Source: Sapria himalayana
Taxonomy: Eukaryota; Streptophyta; Magnoliopsida; Malpighiales; Rafflesiaceae
Assembly (NCBI GenBank): GCA_029783825.1
Contig: JAREIK010002662.1
Span: 256,001-320,000 of the forward strand
DNA length: 64,000 nucleotides
Direction of reading: 5' to 3'
Translations under genes and position numbers: made by a program
In this document: piece after piece, positions 22,208 to 33,533 of the stretch
Numbering within the stretch: position 1 is the stretch's first letter
How the letters are laid out: the number at the start of each line of letters is the position of its first letter
The notes under the pieces: generated by a model
What the model was told of the DNA's origin: nothing
Databases searched by the model: none
What the model saw: the letters and a program-made list of their open reading frames with translations, nothing else

Positions 22208-22927
22208 CTAGGGTTTCTTTCCAAGGGTGTGCTTATTATTATGCATCCAAACCTTAAGCACGTGTCTTTTAACACCAGTTTCATGACAGAACTGCTGAAC
22301 AACACCTTCATCCTGTTTTTGAATTCTCCACTCTAATCTCTCAGCCAACTCCAGCATTCTATCCTTTTGTTCCTGCGTAAACTTTGTCCTAAACCTTTTT
22401 CTAGAAGACCCGCACCCATCACCACCAAATCCACCACCACTTGGATCAGAAATGTCATCCAGATCATCCCTGCATGACGTCAATGCCAGTGGTCGCTGCT
22501 GTTGTGGAGCTACCTGAAGATATCCACCTGGAGGGGTTCTATAATACGGAGGACCAGCAAACTGGCAGACCTGTAGATGGTGAGGATGACCGAAGATCAT
22601 TTCAGGCGGGGACTCCATGGTTTCTTTACGGTGGAAGTTTCTGTGGCAATTACACGCAGCACATTTTAGAGCATCCATGGTGCCCTCCACTCCAGCTGCC
22701 ATAAACTCGCCGCATCCATCCACAGCGTGTCCTCCTATTCCCACCGCGTGATTCTTCAAGCACTCTCTGTACCTTGCTTTAATTGACGACTGAGCCCCTG
22801 CAGTCGGAAGAGATGCTTGCTCTGCCCCGGCTGAGTTTGATGTCTTAACTCGAGATGAGGTGTAACTCGCTGGTAGCCCCAGCTGGTCGTCTTCCTGATG
22901 ATCGTTACCATCTTCAAACTCCATCAA
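22208..22927 (-). CDS. Zinc-finger homeodomain (ZHD) transcription factor
   Basis: A complete 239-codon intronless ORF, the only intact cellular gene here. The ZF-HD dimerisation region spans about residues 50-102: [20 protein letters not shown], then CGEFM and [16 protein letters not shown], with Cys56, Cys72, Cys89, Cys92, Cys94 and His60, His67, His95, His99 as likely zinc ligands. A proline/glutamine/glycine-rich linker follows (about 105-174). The homeodomain spans about 175-235: [16 protein letters not shown] ... helix 3 [16 protein letters not shown], with the M-H-N-N-K variant typical of plant ZHD proteins in place of the usual W-F-x-N-x-R. The family binds an ATTA core DNA site as homo- or heterodimers in the nucleus and acts in development and stress responses. 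The N-terminus is acidic. Two methionine codons (MM) open the frame, and the first is chosen. The absence of introns is normal for this family. Confidence 0.97.
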   Translation of the reverse strand: MMEFEDGNDHQEDDQLGLPASYTSSRVKTSNSAGAEQASLPTAGAQSSIKARYRECLKNHAVGIGGHAVDGCGEFMAAGVEGTMDALKCAACNCHRNFHRKETMESPPEMIFGHPHHLQVCQFAGPPYYRTPPGGYLQVAPQQQRPLALTSCRDDLDDISDPSGGGFGGDGCGSSRKRFRTKFTQEQKDRMLELAERLEWRIQKQDEGVVQQFCHETGVKRHVLKVWMHNNKHTLGKKP

Positions 22928-23209
22928 AGATGTCTTTGGTTGGTTTTCTGGGGATTGTAGTAAAAAATTAAAACAGGAAACCAGCTTTTTTGTTTTACTG
23001 CTGATTCTTGTTCAGAGTTAAGGGACGCTTAATAGGGGGATAAGAGGACGATATCAGTTCGGAAGGTGATTTGTTTTTTTCTGATAAAGTAGGTGCTTTG
23101 CGTTCATGAACTTGTTATGGCATTTTGTTCTAGAAACTGATATCTTAATCAATATTATTAGGGAAAGAAGTTACCCTTCCAATTCCCACGTTAAGGGTTC
23201 AATTTAGTG
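22928..23209 (-). promoter_or_regulatory. Probable 5' UTR and proximal promoter of the ZHD gene
   Basis: On the minus strand, CCTATATACACT at about 23218-23207 gives a TATA-like box (23210-23215) some 280 bp before the start codon. This would put the start of transcription near 23180 and leave a 5' UTR of about 250 nt. That leader contains at least two upstream ATG codons (near 23123 and 23106), which could damp translation. Inferred from position only. Confidence 0.35.
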
Positions 23210-23219
23210 TATATAGGTT

Positions 23220-24076
23220 GAGTTTGGAAAGCATTCTATTTCCAATAGTTGTATATTTTTCAGTCCAATTTCACAAAATACAACTGCACATCTCGCAAGC
23301 GGCAGGCGAACAAATATTAATTAGGGATGCAGGTGTTGAGAAATGTGAGAACGGATACCAAACAGGTGGCATCGACAAAAGGGAAATGTCGATTTTGGAC
23401 TAGTCGATGGAGAAACAAATTTTAAACGAAGGACAATCCTGTCCAGACAAAATAAACCAATGAATATATATTTGAGAAAAAGGTTTTATGATGAAATACC
23501 TATATTAGAGAAATGAATATATATTTGAGACAAAATAACCAAAGAACATCATGTATGTCTAACAAATCATGATTGAAAAAAAATTCCTTACAATGTAAGC
23601 CAATGTCTAAATGAAAATTTATATCTTATTTAATGTCCAACATTTTCTTAATATTATAATGAAAAATAGAAGAATAGGGCACATCTTGCTGATGATAAAA
23701 AACAATCTATGGGCCAATGTTCCATTTATATATTTTCCATCTTACTACAATGAGTATTTATATAAATAATATTTCCACAAGTGCATACATAAATAATAAA
23801 ATCACACACATAAAAGTGAATAATTGCTATGACCACATCCATAATTAAAATGATTGTTGGGTGGTTTGTTTTGGACATCAAAAGAAGAGAACATGAAGTT
23901 CTTTGAGATAAGAAAAAAACAGATCTTACCATTCAGTTTATGTCAAGCACATAATGGAATAGTGCAACCAACCCCTCAATAAAAAACAAACAAATTATAA
24001 TAACACATTGCTCTATATGATGACATGCATATCCCACATACATACACAACCGTCAATACTCACTTCAAGTTGGAGC
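23220..24076. other. Upstream flank of the ZHD gene, no gene seen
   Basis: Noncoding. GAATATATATTTGAGA occurs twice (about 23462 and 23514), a short local duplication. No transposon ends before the hAT element at 24077. Confidence 0.45.
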
Positions 24077-24403
24077 TAGAGGTGTCAAATGGGCCAGCCT
24101 GGCATGGCTCGGCCCAGTTTTAGGCAGCCCAACCGGGCTATCGTGCCGGGCCAGGCATGGACCTACCACTCGAAAACTGCCAGGCTGTGCGTCTTCGCTC
24201 TTTCGGGGCTCGGTGAGCCTCACTTGGTGGGCATAGGCTCGTATTGATTACATTTGGTGCGTGGTCACACGTGTTATGCCAACATGCTGGCACGACAGGA
24301 TGGGCAGGGGCAAGCACTGTAGCGTGCAGTGCCGTGCCGGGCACGGGCACAACTGAACCATGGTGTGCTGGGCTGGGTCAGCCCAGCCCATTTGACACCT
24401 CTA
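24077..24403. mobile_element. hAT MITE (hAT-d) with perfect 8-bp duplication
   Basis: Starts TAGAGGTGTCAAATGGGCC and ends GCCCATTTGACACCTCTA, a nearly perfect terminal inverted repeat of 18 bp. It is flanked by GTTGGAGC on both sides (8 of 8). Length 327 bp, GC-rich, no coding capacity; it must be moved by a transposase made elsewhere. The perfect duplication and intact ends mark it, with hAT-g, as one of the two youngest members here. It lies about 1.1 kb upstream of the ZHD start codon. Confidence 0.96.
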
Positions 24404-25160
24404 GTTGGAGCATGACGAATGGTGATGCCCAACCTAGATATGAAAAATACAAATAGTTCCTCACCTTAAGGTGAAGAAATCAACTTGTCATTTGGAAGTG
24501 AATGAATAAGCCAAAGGAAGAAGACCATCACAAATATGATCACACAAAAAATGATTATCATTCTCTATGCATTTGCTGCAATCACAAAAAAAAAAACAAG
24601 ATTGCATGCAATGTAAATAGCAATTTGATTCTAGAAGTAAAATAGTGAAGGTTATTAAGGATGAAAGATTGTCGGATCATAAAGAATAGAGTATGGCCAT
24701 GTAATTTTATAATGTGTAATGGTCATGACATAATATTCTGTCGGAACTGAATATACTAAAATTCATTTATGATTATTTTCTTAATAGTATTCTTTTATTA
24801 TTAAAATAAACATTTTATCATTAGCTGAATTTGTAAAAATATATTTGTCATTTATCTTGCTTGTAGATGATTTGATACATAAAGATTAGCTTATGCACAA
24901 AATATCAAATAATTAGTATTTGTCGAATATGTGTTTATTGTTAACATTCTAGATAGAATTGAACATCTTATTAGTATGATTATAGTATTAAATTATAGTA
25001 GTTACATCTTAACTATAGTGAATGGTAAAGTTTCAACTTCTAGTATAAGTACACTTGACTATATTGAATTGGACCAATATGGTGTAATTATACCAAACAA
25101 CTACACGTGGATTAGATGTTCAGGTTGCTGTGATGAAAAGCATTACACATTACACATATA
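24404..25160. other. AT-rich stretch, no gene recognised
   Basis: Short frames only; the longest plus-strand one (24931-25161) has no motif I can name. It may be decayed LTR-retrotransposon sequence belonging to the flanking elements. Confidence 0.4.
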
Positions 25161-25164
25161 GCTG

Positions 25165-25790
25165 CTAGACTAGAGAGAAGTTTATTGTCAATGGGCACCA
25201 TGGTAAGGCAAGGGAGAAATACCTTCCGACATATTTCCATGGTATGGCATAAGAGTAAAGATGTGGAAGATTAGATGTATTCTTGATCCCATAGGAAGGT
25301 CTAGATGATAAGAAAAATATTAATTCTTTCCAAAATTGGAAAGGAGCCATAGAATTCCTTAGTTAATTTGGTCGAAGAGCAATGCCCAACAAAAAACTAT
25401 CTATATGTTTGTAATTGAACAAGAACCATATCACTGACAACAAGCTCCAAGTCATTGTGATGGGCATTTGACTTTTGTTCTTTATGATGCTGAGCAATGT
25501 GAAGATTAAGCTTGAGAGAGCATAGCAATGCATCATATTTTTATAGTAAATCTTCAAGGGCTTGGATTTGAGTCAAGCACTAGGCATATGAATAATTGAT
25601 GAAGGCATAAAGTGGGTATAAAGAGCTTGAAAATGAGACATTTTAATACCACTATGATAACTGGAGTTATAACAAAACTCTACCCAGGAAATAATATCAG
25701 CCCAAGTGGTCAATTTATCATGAGTGAAGGCATGAAGTATTTGTTCACTATGTGAGTTCTTCCAAAACATCATCTCTTTGAGGAAAATAC
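25165..25790 (-). pseudogene. Ty3/gypsy integrase C-terminal remnant
   Basis: Minus strand in three broken frames. Near 25720-25650 it reads WVEFCYNSSYHSG, a hallmark of the gypsy integrase core end (W-x-E-x-x-YN-x-x-H). Near 25550-25370 a decayed stretch corresponds to the tail with the Q-x-Y-(K/R) segment and ALRPN. Near 25350-25200 GPFQ-like APFQFWKELI and LPHLYSYAIPWKYV-like sequence correspond to the end of the polyprotein before the LTR. No RT or LTR is attached on the right, so only the 3' end of pol survives. Confidence 0.8.
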
Positions 25791-26579
25791 TATTTCATCA
25801 CATATGTTGATGACTTTCTAGAATATTTTTTATATACATGACGAAATCAAAGGATGAAGTGCATTGAAGTTTCCTTAATTAGAAAAAATGATTGAATACT
25901 CGATTGGTAAAATTATCAAGAACTTAAAATATATAATGGCAGAAAATATAGAAATGATTCATTCTATGATGTCTATAATGAGCATGACATTATGAGAAAC
26001 TTCATAGTCATAAATACACCATAAAATAATGATGTTGTACTACATAAGAGACAAATAATAGAGAGAAAAATAAATTCATATTTTACAATATGGTTGAGCA
26101 TATAGTTTATGGTTTAGGCTATGTCTTATGCATGTCATAATCAATTTCCATAAACCACATAAGGTTGTAAAACTTTTATGGAGGTATGGTTACCAAAGCC
26201 TACAACAATTTGTTATATCTTGCATGTGTTTGGTTCTATTACATATTGTGATGTCAAGATATTGATGTTTGATCCAAGTGCACAGAAGGTTTTTTTATAA
26301 GAATTGCATATGGAGTAAAGAGATGATAAATTTGGAGTCTAGAAACAAAGATAGTGTAACTTTTATAAAGTTGTTTTCTATGATGAGTATGCCATATTGA
26401 AGAAGAAAAAAATGAAGCTTAGATGAAAAGTGATGCACAAAAAGTGGAGTTTAAAAAAATGATGCTTAACATAGAACACAAAACATAAATTAATAATAAC
26501 CATCCATTAGTAGAGGAAAAGTTGGTTCAAACCCAAAAACCTTTTTAGAAACTAGAACTAATTACAATTAGAAGGTCAA
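25791..26579. other. Decayed sequence between gypsy and copia remnants
   Basis: No frame long enough to support. The right part (from about 26260) probably belongs to the decayed integrase/linker of the copia element that follows on the plus strand. Confidence 0.35.
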
Positions 26580-28135
26580 GATTGGAACTTCATAATCCCA
26601 TTTGATTTCTAACATATTGACTAGCACACTTCCAATGATGGAATATAATGTTCTTTCTAGTTATCAAGAAGTTATTCGAAGTCCAGAAAGAGAGAAGTTG
26701 AAAAAAGCCATGGGATATGAAATACAGTCTCTTCAAAAGAATAAGGCATGGATTCTTGCACATATATTAAATTGTAGAAAGGAAATTAGGAGAAAATAGA
26801 TATTTGTAAATAAAGAATGATTTTAAAAAATTATAGGTGTATGCCAAATGATAAGATATGTAATGCAACTAAATGTTATGCTTAAATTGAAGGAATTGAT
26901 TATAATGCTCTAAGTCATGGTGGTGTGGTTGAATTTGGAGCTAGATTAATGTTATGTAAAAACTACATTTTGACAAGGTGACTTAGAAGAAAAAATTTAA
27001 ATGATTTAGTTAGAAGGATTCATGGTTGTTGGCAGAAAAAAAATGTGTTTATAGGTTGAGAAAATAACTTTACAAATTAGAGCAATCTCCAAGGTAGTGG
27101 TATATGTGATTTAACAAGTTTATGCTAGAACAAAATATGTTAGAAGAAAGTATACACATTATGCACACTAATGCAAGTTACAAAATTTTTTTTTACTTAC
27201 CTACCCCTATATGTCAAAGATATGTTGATTGCTTCTAAGAGCCAAATAAAGATTGATAAATTGAAAATCATTTGAGTAAAGAGTTAGAGATGGAAGACCT
27301 AGGTGAAGCCGAAAAGATTCTCAAGATGAAGAAAATCATGGATAAAACAAGCAACATACTATGTATAGCTAGTAAAAACATTTGTAGAAGGAAAGATACT
27401 TTTTATTGTAAGAAGGACAGGAAATGTAAGTATCACACTAATAAATTCATTTGAAACTAAGTGCTTTGGTATTTTCTAAAAATATTAGAGAAATAAAAAT
27501 ATAAAATGCATGCCATTTCTCATTCTAGTGTTGTTAGTATATGCATGATCTTGGCAAGAATTATTAGAAAGTTGTGAAATGGATTGTATGTTAATTACTA
27601 AATACTATAGATGTCAGTTTGTTGATTGAGTTTCAAATACACTTGCTCAATTGGTTTGAACCATTGTTTCTGATTATGATGTTGATTTGAATTAACAAAT
27701 GTAAACAACTAGCTATTTGTTCATTATATCTAAGACACTAGTCAATTAGTTATCTTGATTGCAGTCTATACTAGGTTTACATACAATCGAGACACAATAC
27801 ATGGTAGTTATAAAAGCTATACAAAAGTCTATTTAGTTTCAAGGTTTGTTTGAAAACATGAGAGTTGGCAAAAGCACATCATTGTTCATTATTTAAAGTT
27901 AATGGAAAATATGACTAGAAGACTATTCACTTAGCAAGGAATTAAGTATTTCATACTAAAATGAAACACATTGATATTCTTTATCACTTTTTGTAGGAGA
28001 TTCTTGAAGAATGGGATACTTCTTCAAAATATTCAGATGATAGAAAATTATGTAGATATGATGAACAAGGTTATGAAAACAATCAAGTTCAATCATTTCT
28101 TGGACTTCACAAACATCCAACAATTTTGATGGTGC
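26580..28135 (+). pseudogene. Ty1/copia RT and RNase H remnant (element E)
   Basis: Plus strand, many stops. SYQEVIRSPEREKLKKAMGY and QSLQKNKAWIL (26660-26760) mark the RT start. Then follow TTF*QGDLEE near 26965 and the GFMVVG-K segment near 27020; the YVDD region near 27215 is unreadable; then ELEMEDLGEAEKILKMK at about 27284-27335 (the EFEMKDLG-EAKKILGM motif). Decayed RNase H parts run to about 28130, including ETQYMVVIKAIQKSI near 27795 and EILEEWDTS (a shifted EEGDI motif) near 28000. The element resembles Retrofit/Tork-type copia and is followed by its 3' LTR start near 28199. Confidence 0.8.
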
Positions 28136-28198
28136 TGAAAGGCACATCTGAGGCATTGTTCAAGATCATTCTTTTGATAAATTCACCAATGTTGAGAT

Positions 28199-28340
28199 TT
28201 TGTTATAGTCAATCTATATTTGGCTAATTTTGAAAAACTATTTTTTGTTAAAATATTGATCTTTTTTTTAACTTTAAGGTTATATTTTTGATTATAAAAT
28301 GAGCAATGCTTTCATTTGTGAAAGACATGTTTGGCATTTA
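28199..28340 (+). repeat. Start of the 3' LTR of copia element E
   Basis: AATGTTGAGATT (a weak polypurine tract) precedes TGTTATAGTCAATC. The same arrangement ends plant copia elements of this type. The LTR is interrupted at 28341 by hAT-e and continues from 28940 (GCACCCAAAAGCCTCC). Its right end was not determined. Confidence 0.5.
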
Positions 28341-28939
28341 TAGAGGTGTAAAAAGGGTCGTGCCATGCTAGTATGACCCATTTTCTCAAGGAATGACCAT
28401 GCATGGAATAATTAAATTACCGTGACATGCTAGACACAACATAGTGGTGTGGTCCACTAGTCCAACATGGCATAATGGGCATGGCCAAGTGCACCACCAT
28501 GATCTATCATGCTGAATGGTGAAGATGCATGGGTCATGCATCTTCACCATTACACGAGGGTGGATGGTGGCACAACCTCGAGTGCAAGGCCATGATGGCC
28601 AACGGGTGGCCGGCTTATAGGTCATCTGATTATAATTGGCCATGTGGTCTATTGTTTTTTTAAAAAATGGAGTGCCTAGGTAACAACATGATGTGGACCT
28701 TTTTGGGGGATCAATCAAGCCAGTTTACCATGCTGTCGGGCCAGACACATGGGTTGTGCCTAGCCCAAAATGAGGCATGGCTCAAGTTGGCCCAGCATGG
28801 AATGAACCATGCCATGGGGTGGCACTGCTTGGCCTGTGGCATAGTTCTAGACCATGCCAGGATGAGACGGGCCAGCCCCTATTGAACTTGGCCAAGCCAC
28901 AGGTCGTGCCTAGGCTACCTAGCCTATTTGACACATCTA
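28341..28939. mobile_element. Non-autonomous hAT element (hAT-e) in a copia LTR
   Basis: Starts TAGAGGTGTAAAAAGGGTC and ends CCTATTTGACACATCTA. Flanking 8-mers are GGCATTTA and GGCACCCA (5 of 8; all three differences are C/T). Length 599 bp. The interior holds an inverted segment with the ATGCATCTTCACCAT / ATGGTGAAGATGCAT pair near 28516-28553, a strong hairpin. No transposase. Confidence 0.85.
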
Positions 28940-28959
28940 GGCACCCAAAAGCCTCCCAA

Positions 28960-29500
28960 CTTTGAACATTCTCAATTTATTAAATTGTTGAAAATATGCT
29001 ACTTAGAGCTGTCTTCAAGTTTCTGAAACTTTTGTCCAAGTTCTAAAATTCCTTGAATCAATAAGTACTTAATATTATCTAAGGACATAGGCAAATGCTA
29101 TCTTAAATCTATTGTTGATTTATGATGTCTTTTTATTGGCTTCTATAATGCAACATCTTATCAAATGTATTCTTCAAATTCAGTATTTTTCATAGTATTT
29201 CCCTTTTTGTGATTATTGTTGAGTGGGAAATACATGATTCCCCAGACACAAGCCATTCCTCTTTTTAGAAGACAAATTCCATGATGTAATTCTAGATGAG
29301 ATGCTACCTAGATTACTCTCATTCAATCATCTTAGTTAACACTCAAATCTACTCTTAGCCTTATCTATTAAATATAATAGTAAAAGTCTAAGCTTTATCA
29401 TATCTGGGCTAACTTGTCTGAACTTTTCTCTCAATCATCCAACATTTTGATATTGTTGCACAATGGATATGATGCTAGAGTTGAACTCAAAGTGGTTAAT
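28960..29500 (-). pseudogene. Athila-like gypsy gag remnant 1
   Basis: Minus strand. Near 29405-29345 it reads DMIKLRLLLLYLIDKAKSRF, matching the D-x-I-(R/K)-L-R-L-FPFSL-DKAK-x-W core of Athila/Ty3 retrotransposon gag. Frames on either side are broken. It is preceded (higher coordinates) by a leader and a primer-binding-site remnant at 29929-29945, in the same order as the copy at 46150-47462. The left part is lost near the copia E LTR. Confidence 0.65.
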
Positions 29501-29945
29501 ATGTATCAGTTGTATCTAAATCAAAATATTGTTGTCCATTAATATTAGCTACCAATTGTCTCCTAAGGTATAGTGAGGAATGGGTTATTGGACAGCTTAT
29601 TCTATACTCCTTGGTTAATTCTATTACTGTCATTATCCTCCATATTTTATCTTTTTTCTCTATATCTTTATTTATTTCTTTTTGTTCTCTCAATTTATGA
29701 GCCTAGTGGTGTTGGGCTTAATTCTATATTTTTGGTTTATATAAATGTGGTGACTACAAAACAAAAAAAAATAAAATAAAAAATAAACACAAAACAAAGA
29801 CTAAGAAAAAATTATTATACAAAATAACTAGAAATAAAATAATATATTTTGCAAAGATAGTTACATTAACACAAGTTGGCCAATCAAACTAGAATAATTT
29901 CTTACAATAGCACTAAATACTCATTATGACTTTGTTACAGTGCCA
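29501..29945 (-). other. Athila-like 5' leader with degenerate primer binding site
   Basis: Aligns with 46950-47462 in order (GAGGAATGGGTTATTGGACAG vs GAGGATTTGGCTATTGGATAG; A-rich block; AAGTTG-CAATCAAACTA). At 29945-29929 the minus strand reads TGGCACTGTAACAAAGT, the decayed counterpart of a TGGCGCC-starting primer binding site used by Athila-type elements. Confidence 0.6.
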
Positions 29946-32220
29946 AAACCTATCATTTGTAATATGGTCCCAGGGGCTCATTGGATGATTGATTTCATCC
30001 GATAAAGATCTATAAGTATATGTATCATTAAGTAGTAAAGATATATGTTAGGCTAGATATTTATCTAAAAAGATTATATTAGTAGTCTGAGCAACTAATT
30101 GTGAACTAACAACTACTCAAGTTGAGTAGATAGACTTGGATTTCATAAAGATACTAAAGTTCTACGATTAGCTTACTTATTTGTGTATGATAATATTTCT
30201 TTAGTATTGGATAATATTATGCTTGATTGTTGGATGAATGACAGATTGATGTAGAAGTGTTTCATTTCTTTCTTGGCATACTAGGTGACTATCACTCTTC
30301 GATTATTTCTACTAGAGATGGTTCCCTCATAGTTGTGCCATTAGTATTTAATCATCGAAACCATTATTCTATTCAAGAGTCATCATCATTTCTACTCCAT
30401 TTAGGTAATACATAAACTATCATTAATTCCTTCTTTGAGTTTACTTTTCTATTCTATGACCTTTTAAAATCATAAAATATGTTAAATGATGTGGTTATAA
30501 CTACATTTATGCTTTTGATTTCATAAGTATTATACTCATATAAATTAACATATGCCTTCCTATAAATTTCACATATGAAAATTATATAAGAGGAAATGAG
30601 TCATAAACCTATCAAAACCTTATGAAGCACATCAACTTGCATGTATTATATGACTTACCTATTATCATCTATCATAGTCAACACATGACTTCCACACTTT
30701 GGTGAAACCCCTATGTTAGATGTTCTACATAACCCATATATCATTTGAAGGTTAGTTCTTTTAGAATATGTATAATGAAATCGTAATAAATTTATTTGTA
30801 TTTTTGGTTTCATGAGCACCATACTTATATCAATTAAACTTACATAAATTTAGGATATCCATATATAAGTTCATCTTATGGGATAAGATTAGAAGGGTTA
30901 TCACTTTCTTTGGATTGAATCTCATGAGTATATTATATGACTTACATATCATCATCTATCATGACCAACATGTATAAATCTATGTTAGAGTGAAATACTA
31001 AATCTCTATTCTAAATAATATTCACATGTATCAACATTCAAACCATATTATTATCATAAATAAACATTATACAATCATAATCACCACACACAAATACAAT
31101 AGCCCACCCTGCATCCCTCTTTATCCTGATATTATGAAAGAACTTGTAAGATATTTCGTGGTTTTTCTCATCAAATCGAGAGTTCCAAATGATGACTAGC
31201 TTGAATCTAAGTCTCAAATTCTATTTCTAATTAATCATTGTATGCATTCACCTTAAATTTAAATATAATTAAGAGTTAGAATTCATACTGACTAGGAATT
31301 TTCATGCTCATGGCCTCTAAATCTAAATCAAAATCTTCTCTTTTCCAAAATCTTTAAGTCCACCTTTATAGTATCATGGTCCCATTGAGCTATTGTTCTT
31401 CTCTTCAAGCTACAAGTTGTAACTCTAGGTTGAGTCTATGACTCTGCCATATCTTGAAATCTTTTTTGGAGCATTAAGGTTGTGACAACAGAGGAATGCC
31501 ATGACAATGTTACATCTTCTTTAGAACTCAAAGTCATGAAAATAAGAATGCCTTGAATGAGGTAATTCTTCTCCAAAACTCTAAGTCATTTTGGCAAGAA
31601 TGCAGTGACTAAATATTTTTTCCTTGGAACCTAAAATCATGGTGGAAATAATGATAGTGATTGAGGTGTTTACTTTCTAAAACACAAGCACTTATGCACG
31701 AGAATTTCATGAAATTAATTTTTTTTTCTAAAACATTACATCATAGTGATGAAGTTTTCCATGACTAAAAATAACTTAGTATTTTATAACTTTTGGCTAT
31801 ATAACAAATATGTGACAATATTTAAATATACTATAACTTCTTGTACTAGTATTATACTTGTTTACCAAAATATGAAAATAATGTTGCGACTAAAATTTTA
31901 TTTTAGATCTAATATAGCCATGACTCTAAGATAATGTCTTGGTCATGAAGGCTTCCATGAATTATCAACAAGCTTATAAAAAGTAACTAAGTCATTATAT
32001 TGGAAATGTCATAAATTTACATTATGTTTCAAACCACCAATTCAACTTTTCAGCAAGTTAATCAATTGTACTCAAATTACATCAGATTTCACTATTATTT
32101 GTCTAATTCCACAAAAAATGTAATAAAGTGAAATCCTACATTTTAGTCACAAATTCAATACAAATACATCATGAAAAAACCATTAAATAACCCCAAAAAA
32201 ATTAATACATTTAGTGTTGA
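29946..32220 (-). repeat. Athila-like LTR unit A
   Basis: First of four related units. Shared landmarks: CATACTAGGTGACTATC; TCATGAGCACCATACTTA; ACATGACTTCCACACT; ATTCTACATAACCCATATATC; a series of about 75-bp subunits with GTCATGG...CCATGAC from about 31440 to 31760; then TTGTACTAGTATTATACTTG. Units B, C and D repeat this order. The unit starts just after a primer-binding-site remnant, which fits a 5' LTR of a minus-strand element. No coding. Confidence 0.7.
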
Positions 32221-33380
32221 ATAATGATGAATAAGAAGAAGAATAAAAAAAAGAAGAAGAAAAAGATAAAGAAGAAGAAGTAGCTAAAAATAAAAAAAAA
32301 TAAAAAGAATTAGAAGAAAGAAAAGCAGGAGGGGGAGAATAATAACAAGAAGAAAAAAAATGAGGAAGAAGAATAAGAAGCAAAGGAATAAGAAAATATA
32401 GAAGAAGAATAGGAAGAAGAATATGAAGTAGAAGAAGATGATGATGGTTGGAAGAAGAAGAAGAAGAAGAATGAACAAATTGGAAGAAGAAGAGAAATAA
32501 AAAGAAGAGAAAGAAGAATAATTAGACGAAGAATAATAATATTAACAAGAAGATAAAAATGATGATGAAGAAGGAGTAGAAGAAGAATTCAAAAGAGAAT
32601 AAGAAGGACAAGATAGAAAAGAAGTAAAAGGACATGAAGAAGGGGTAGAAGCAGAAGTGCAAGAAGAAGATGTAGAAGAATAAGAAGAAGAAGATGCAAA
32701 AAAAGTTGATGAATAACAACAAGAAAAAAATGAGGAAAATAATAAAATGGATAAGAAGAAAAAGAATAAGAAAAAGATGAAGTAGTAAAATAAGAATAAT
32801 AAAATATTAATAAGAATGTGAAGAACAAAAAAAAGAATAAGAAGTTGAAAATATCATAAAGGAATAGTAGAAGATGAGAAAGAAGAAGAAGAAATAGAAG
32901 AAGAGGAAGTGGAAAAGAAGAAGAGGTAGAAGAAGAAAAAATAATAATAATGATGATGATGATGAATAAAAATACAATGAAAAAGAATTTGTAGAAAAAA
33001 AAGATCAAGAAGAAGAATCAAAAGAAGAAGAACAAGAGTAAAATGATAAAGAACACAAAAAAAGAAAGGATGAAGAAGATGAAGAAGAATAAGAAGAAAA
33101 AGTTGATGATAATTGAAAAGAAGAAGTAAAATAATAAGAGAAAAAAATAAAAATAAGAAGAAGAAAAGTATGAAAAGAACATATTACTAGTAGAGAAAAT
33201 AAAGAATCAAAAGATGAAGAAGAGGATGAAAGAAAATGAGAAGAAGAAGAAGAAGGAGAAAAAAAGAAGAAGATGATGATGATGGTAATGAAAAAGAAGG
33301 CAAGATAGAAGAAGATAAAGAAGGAAAGATGAAACTAAAGAAGGGATAAATAAAATAAAGAAGGGATAAAGAAAATATAG
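32221..33380. repeat. GAA-rich low-complexity block 1
   Basis: About 1.16 kb in which the plus strand is almost only purine, dominated by GAA/AAG with GAT and AAT triplets. The minus strand is pure polypyrimidine; long frames there encode only Phe/Leu/Ser and are artefacts. It follows LTR unit A directly. A second, longer block follows LTR unit D in the same relative position. Confidence 0.95.
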
Positions 33381-33387
33381 AAATTTT

Positions 33388-33533
33388 GGGCTAGCACAAC
33401 TCGAGCCATGCTATGGATTAGCGCATGATGCATCTAGGAATAACTATGAACTAGGCCATGTCATGCCAAGCATGGCTAAATCATACCGTGCTTCATGCTG
33501 TCACTGAGCCGCACAACCTAGTTGGCACCATTA
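33388..33533. mobile_element. hAT end fragment (hAT-f)
   Basis: GC-rich sequence of the hAT family (GGGCTAGCACAACTCGAGCC ... AACCTAGTTGGCACCATTA), ending in a decayed copy of the 3' terminal ATTTGACACCTCTA. No 5' end was found; it would lie in or before the GAA block. Probably a truncated insertion. Confidence 0.6.

Noticed and set aside
22441..22704. 87-codon plus-strand frame
   Set aside because: Antisense shadow of the ZHD coding sequence; no motif.
24138..24456. Opposed frames of about 70 codons
   Set aside because: They fall in the GC-rich hAT MITE; same reason.
28386..28965. Three frames of 62-110 codons
   Set aside because: They are within the hAT-e element and encode no recognisable domain.
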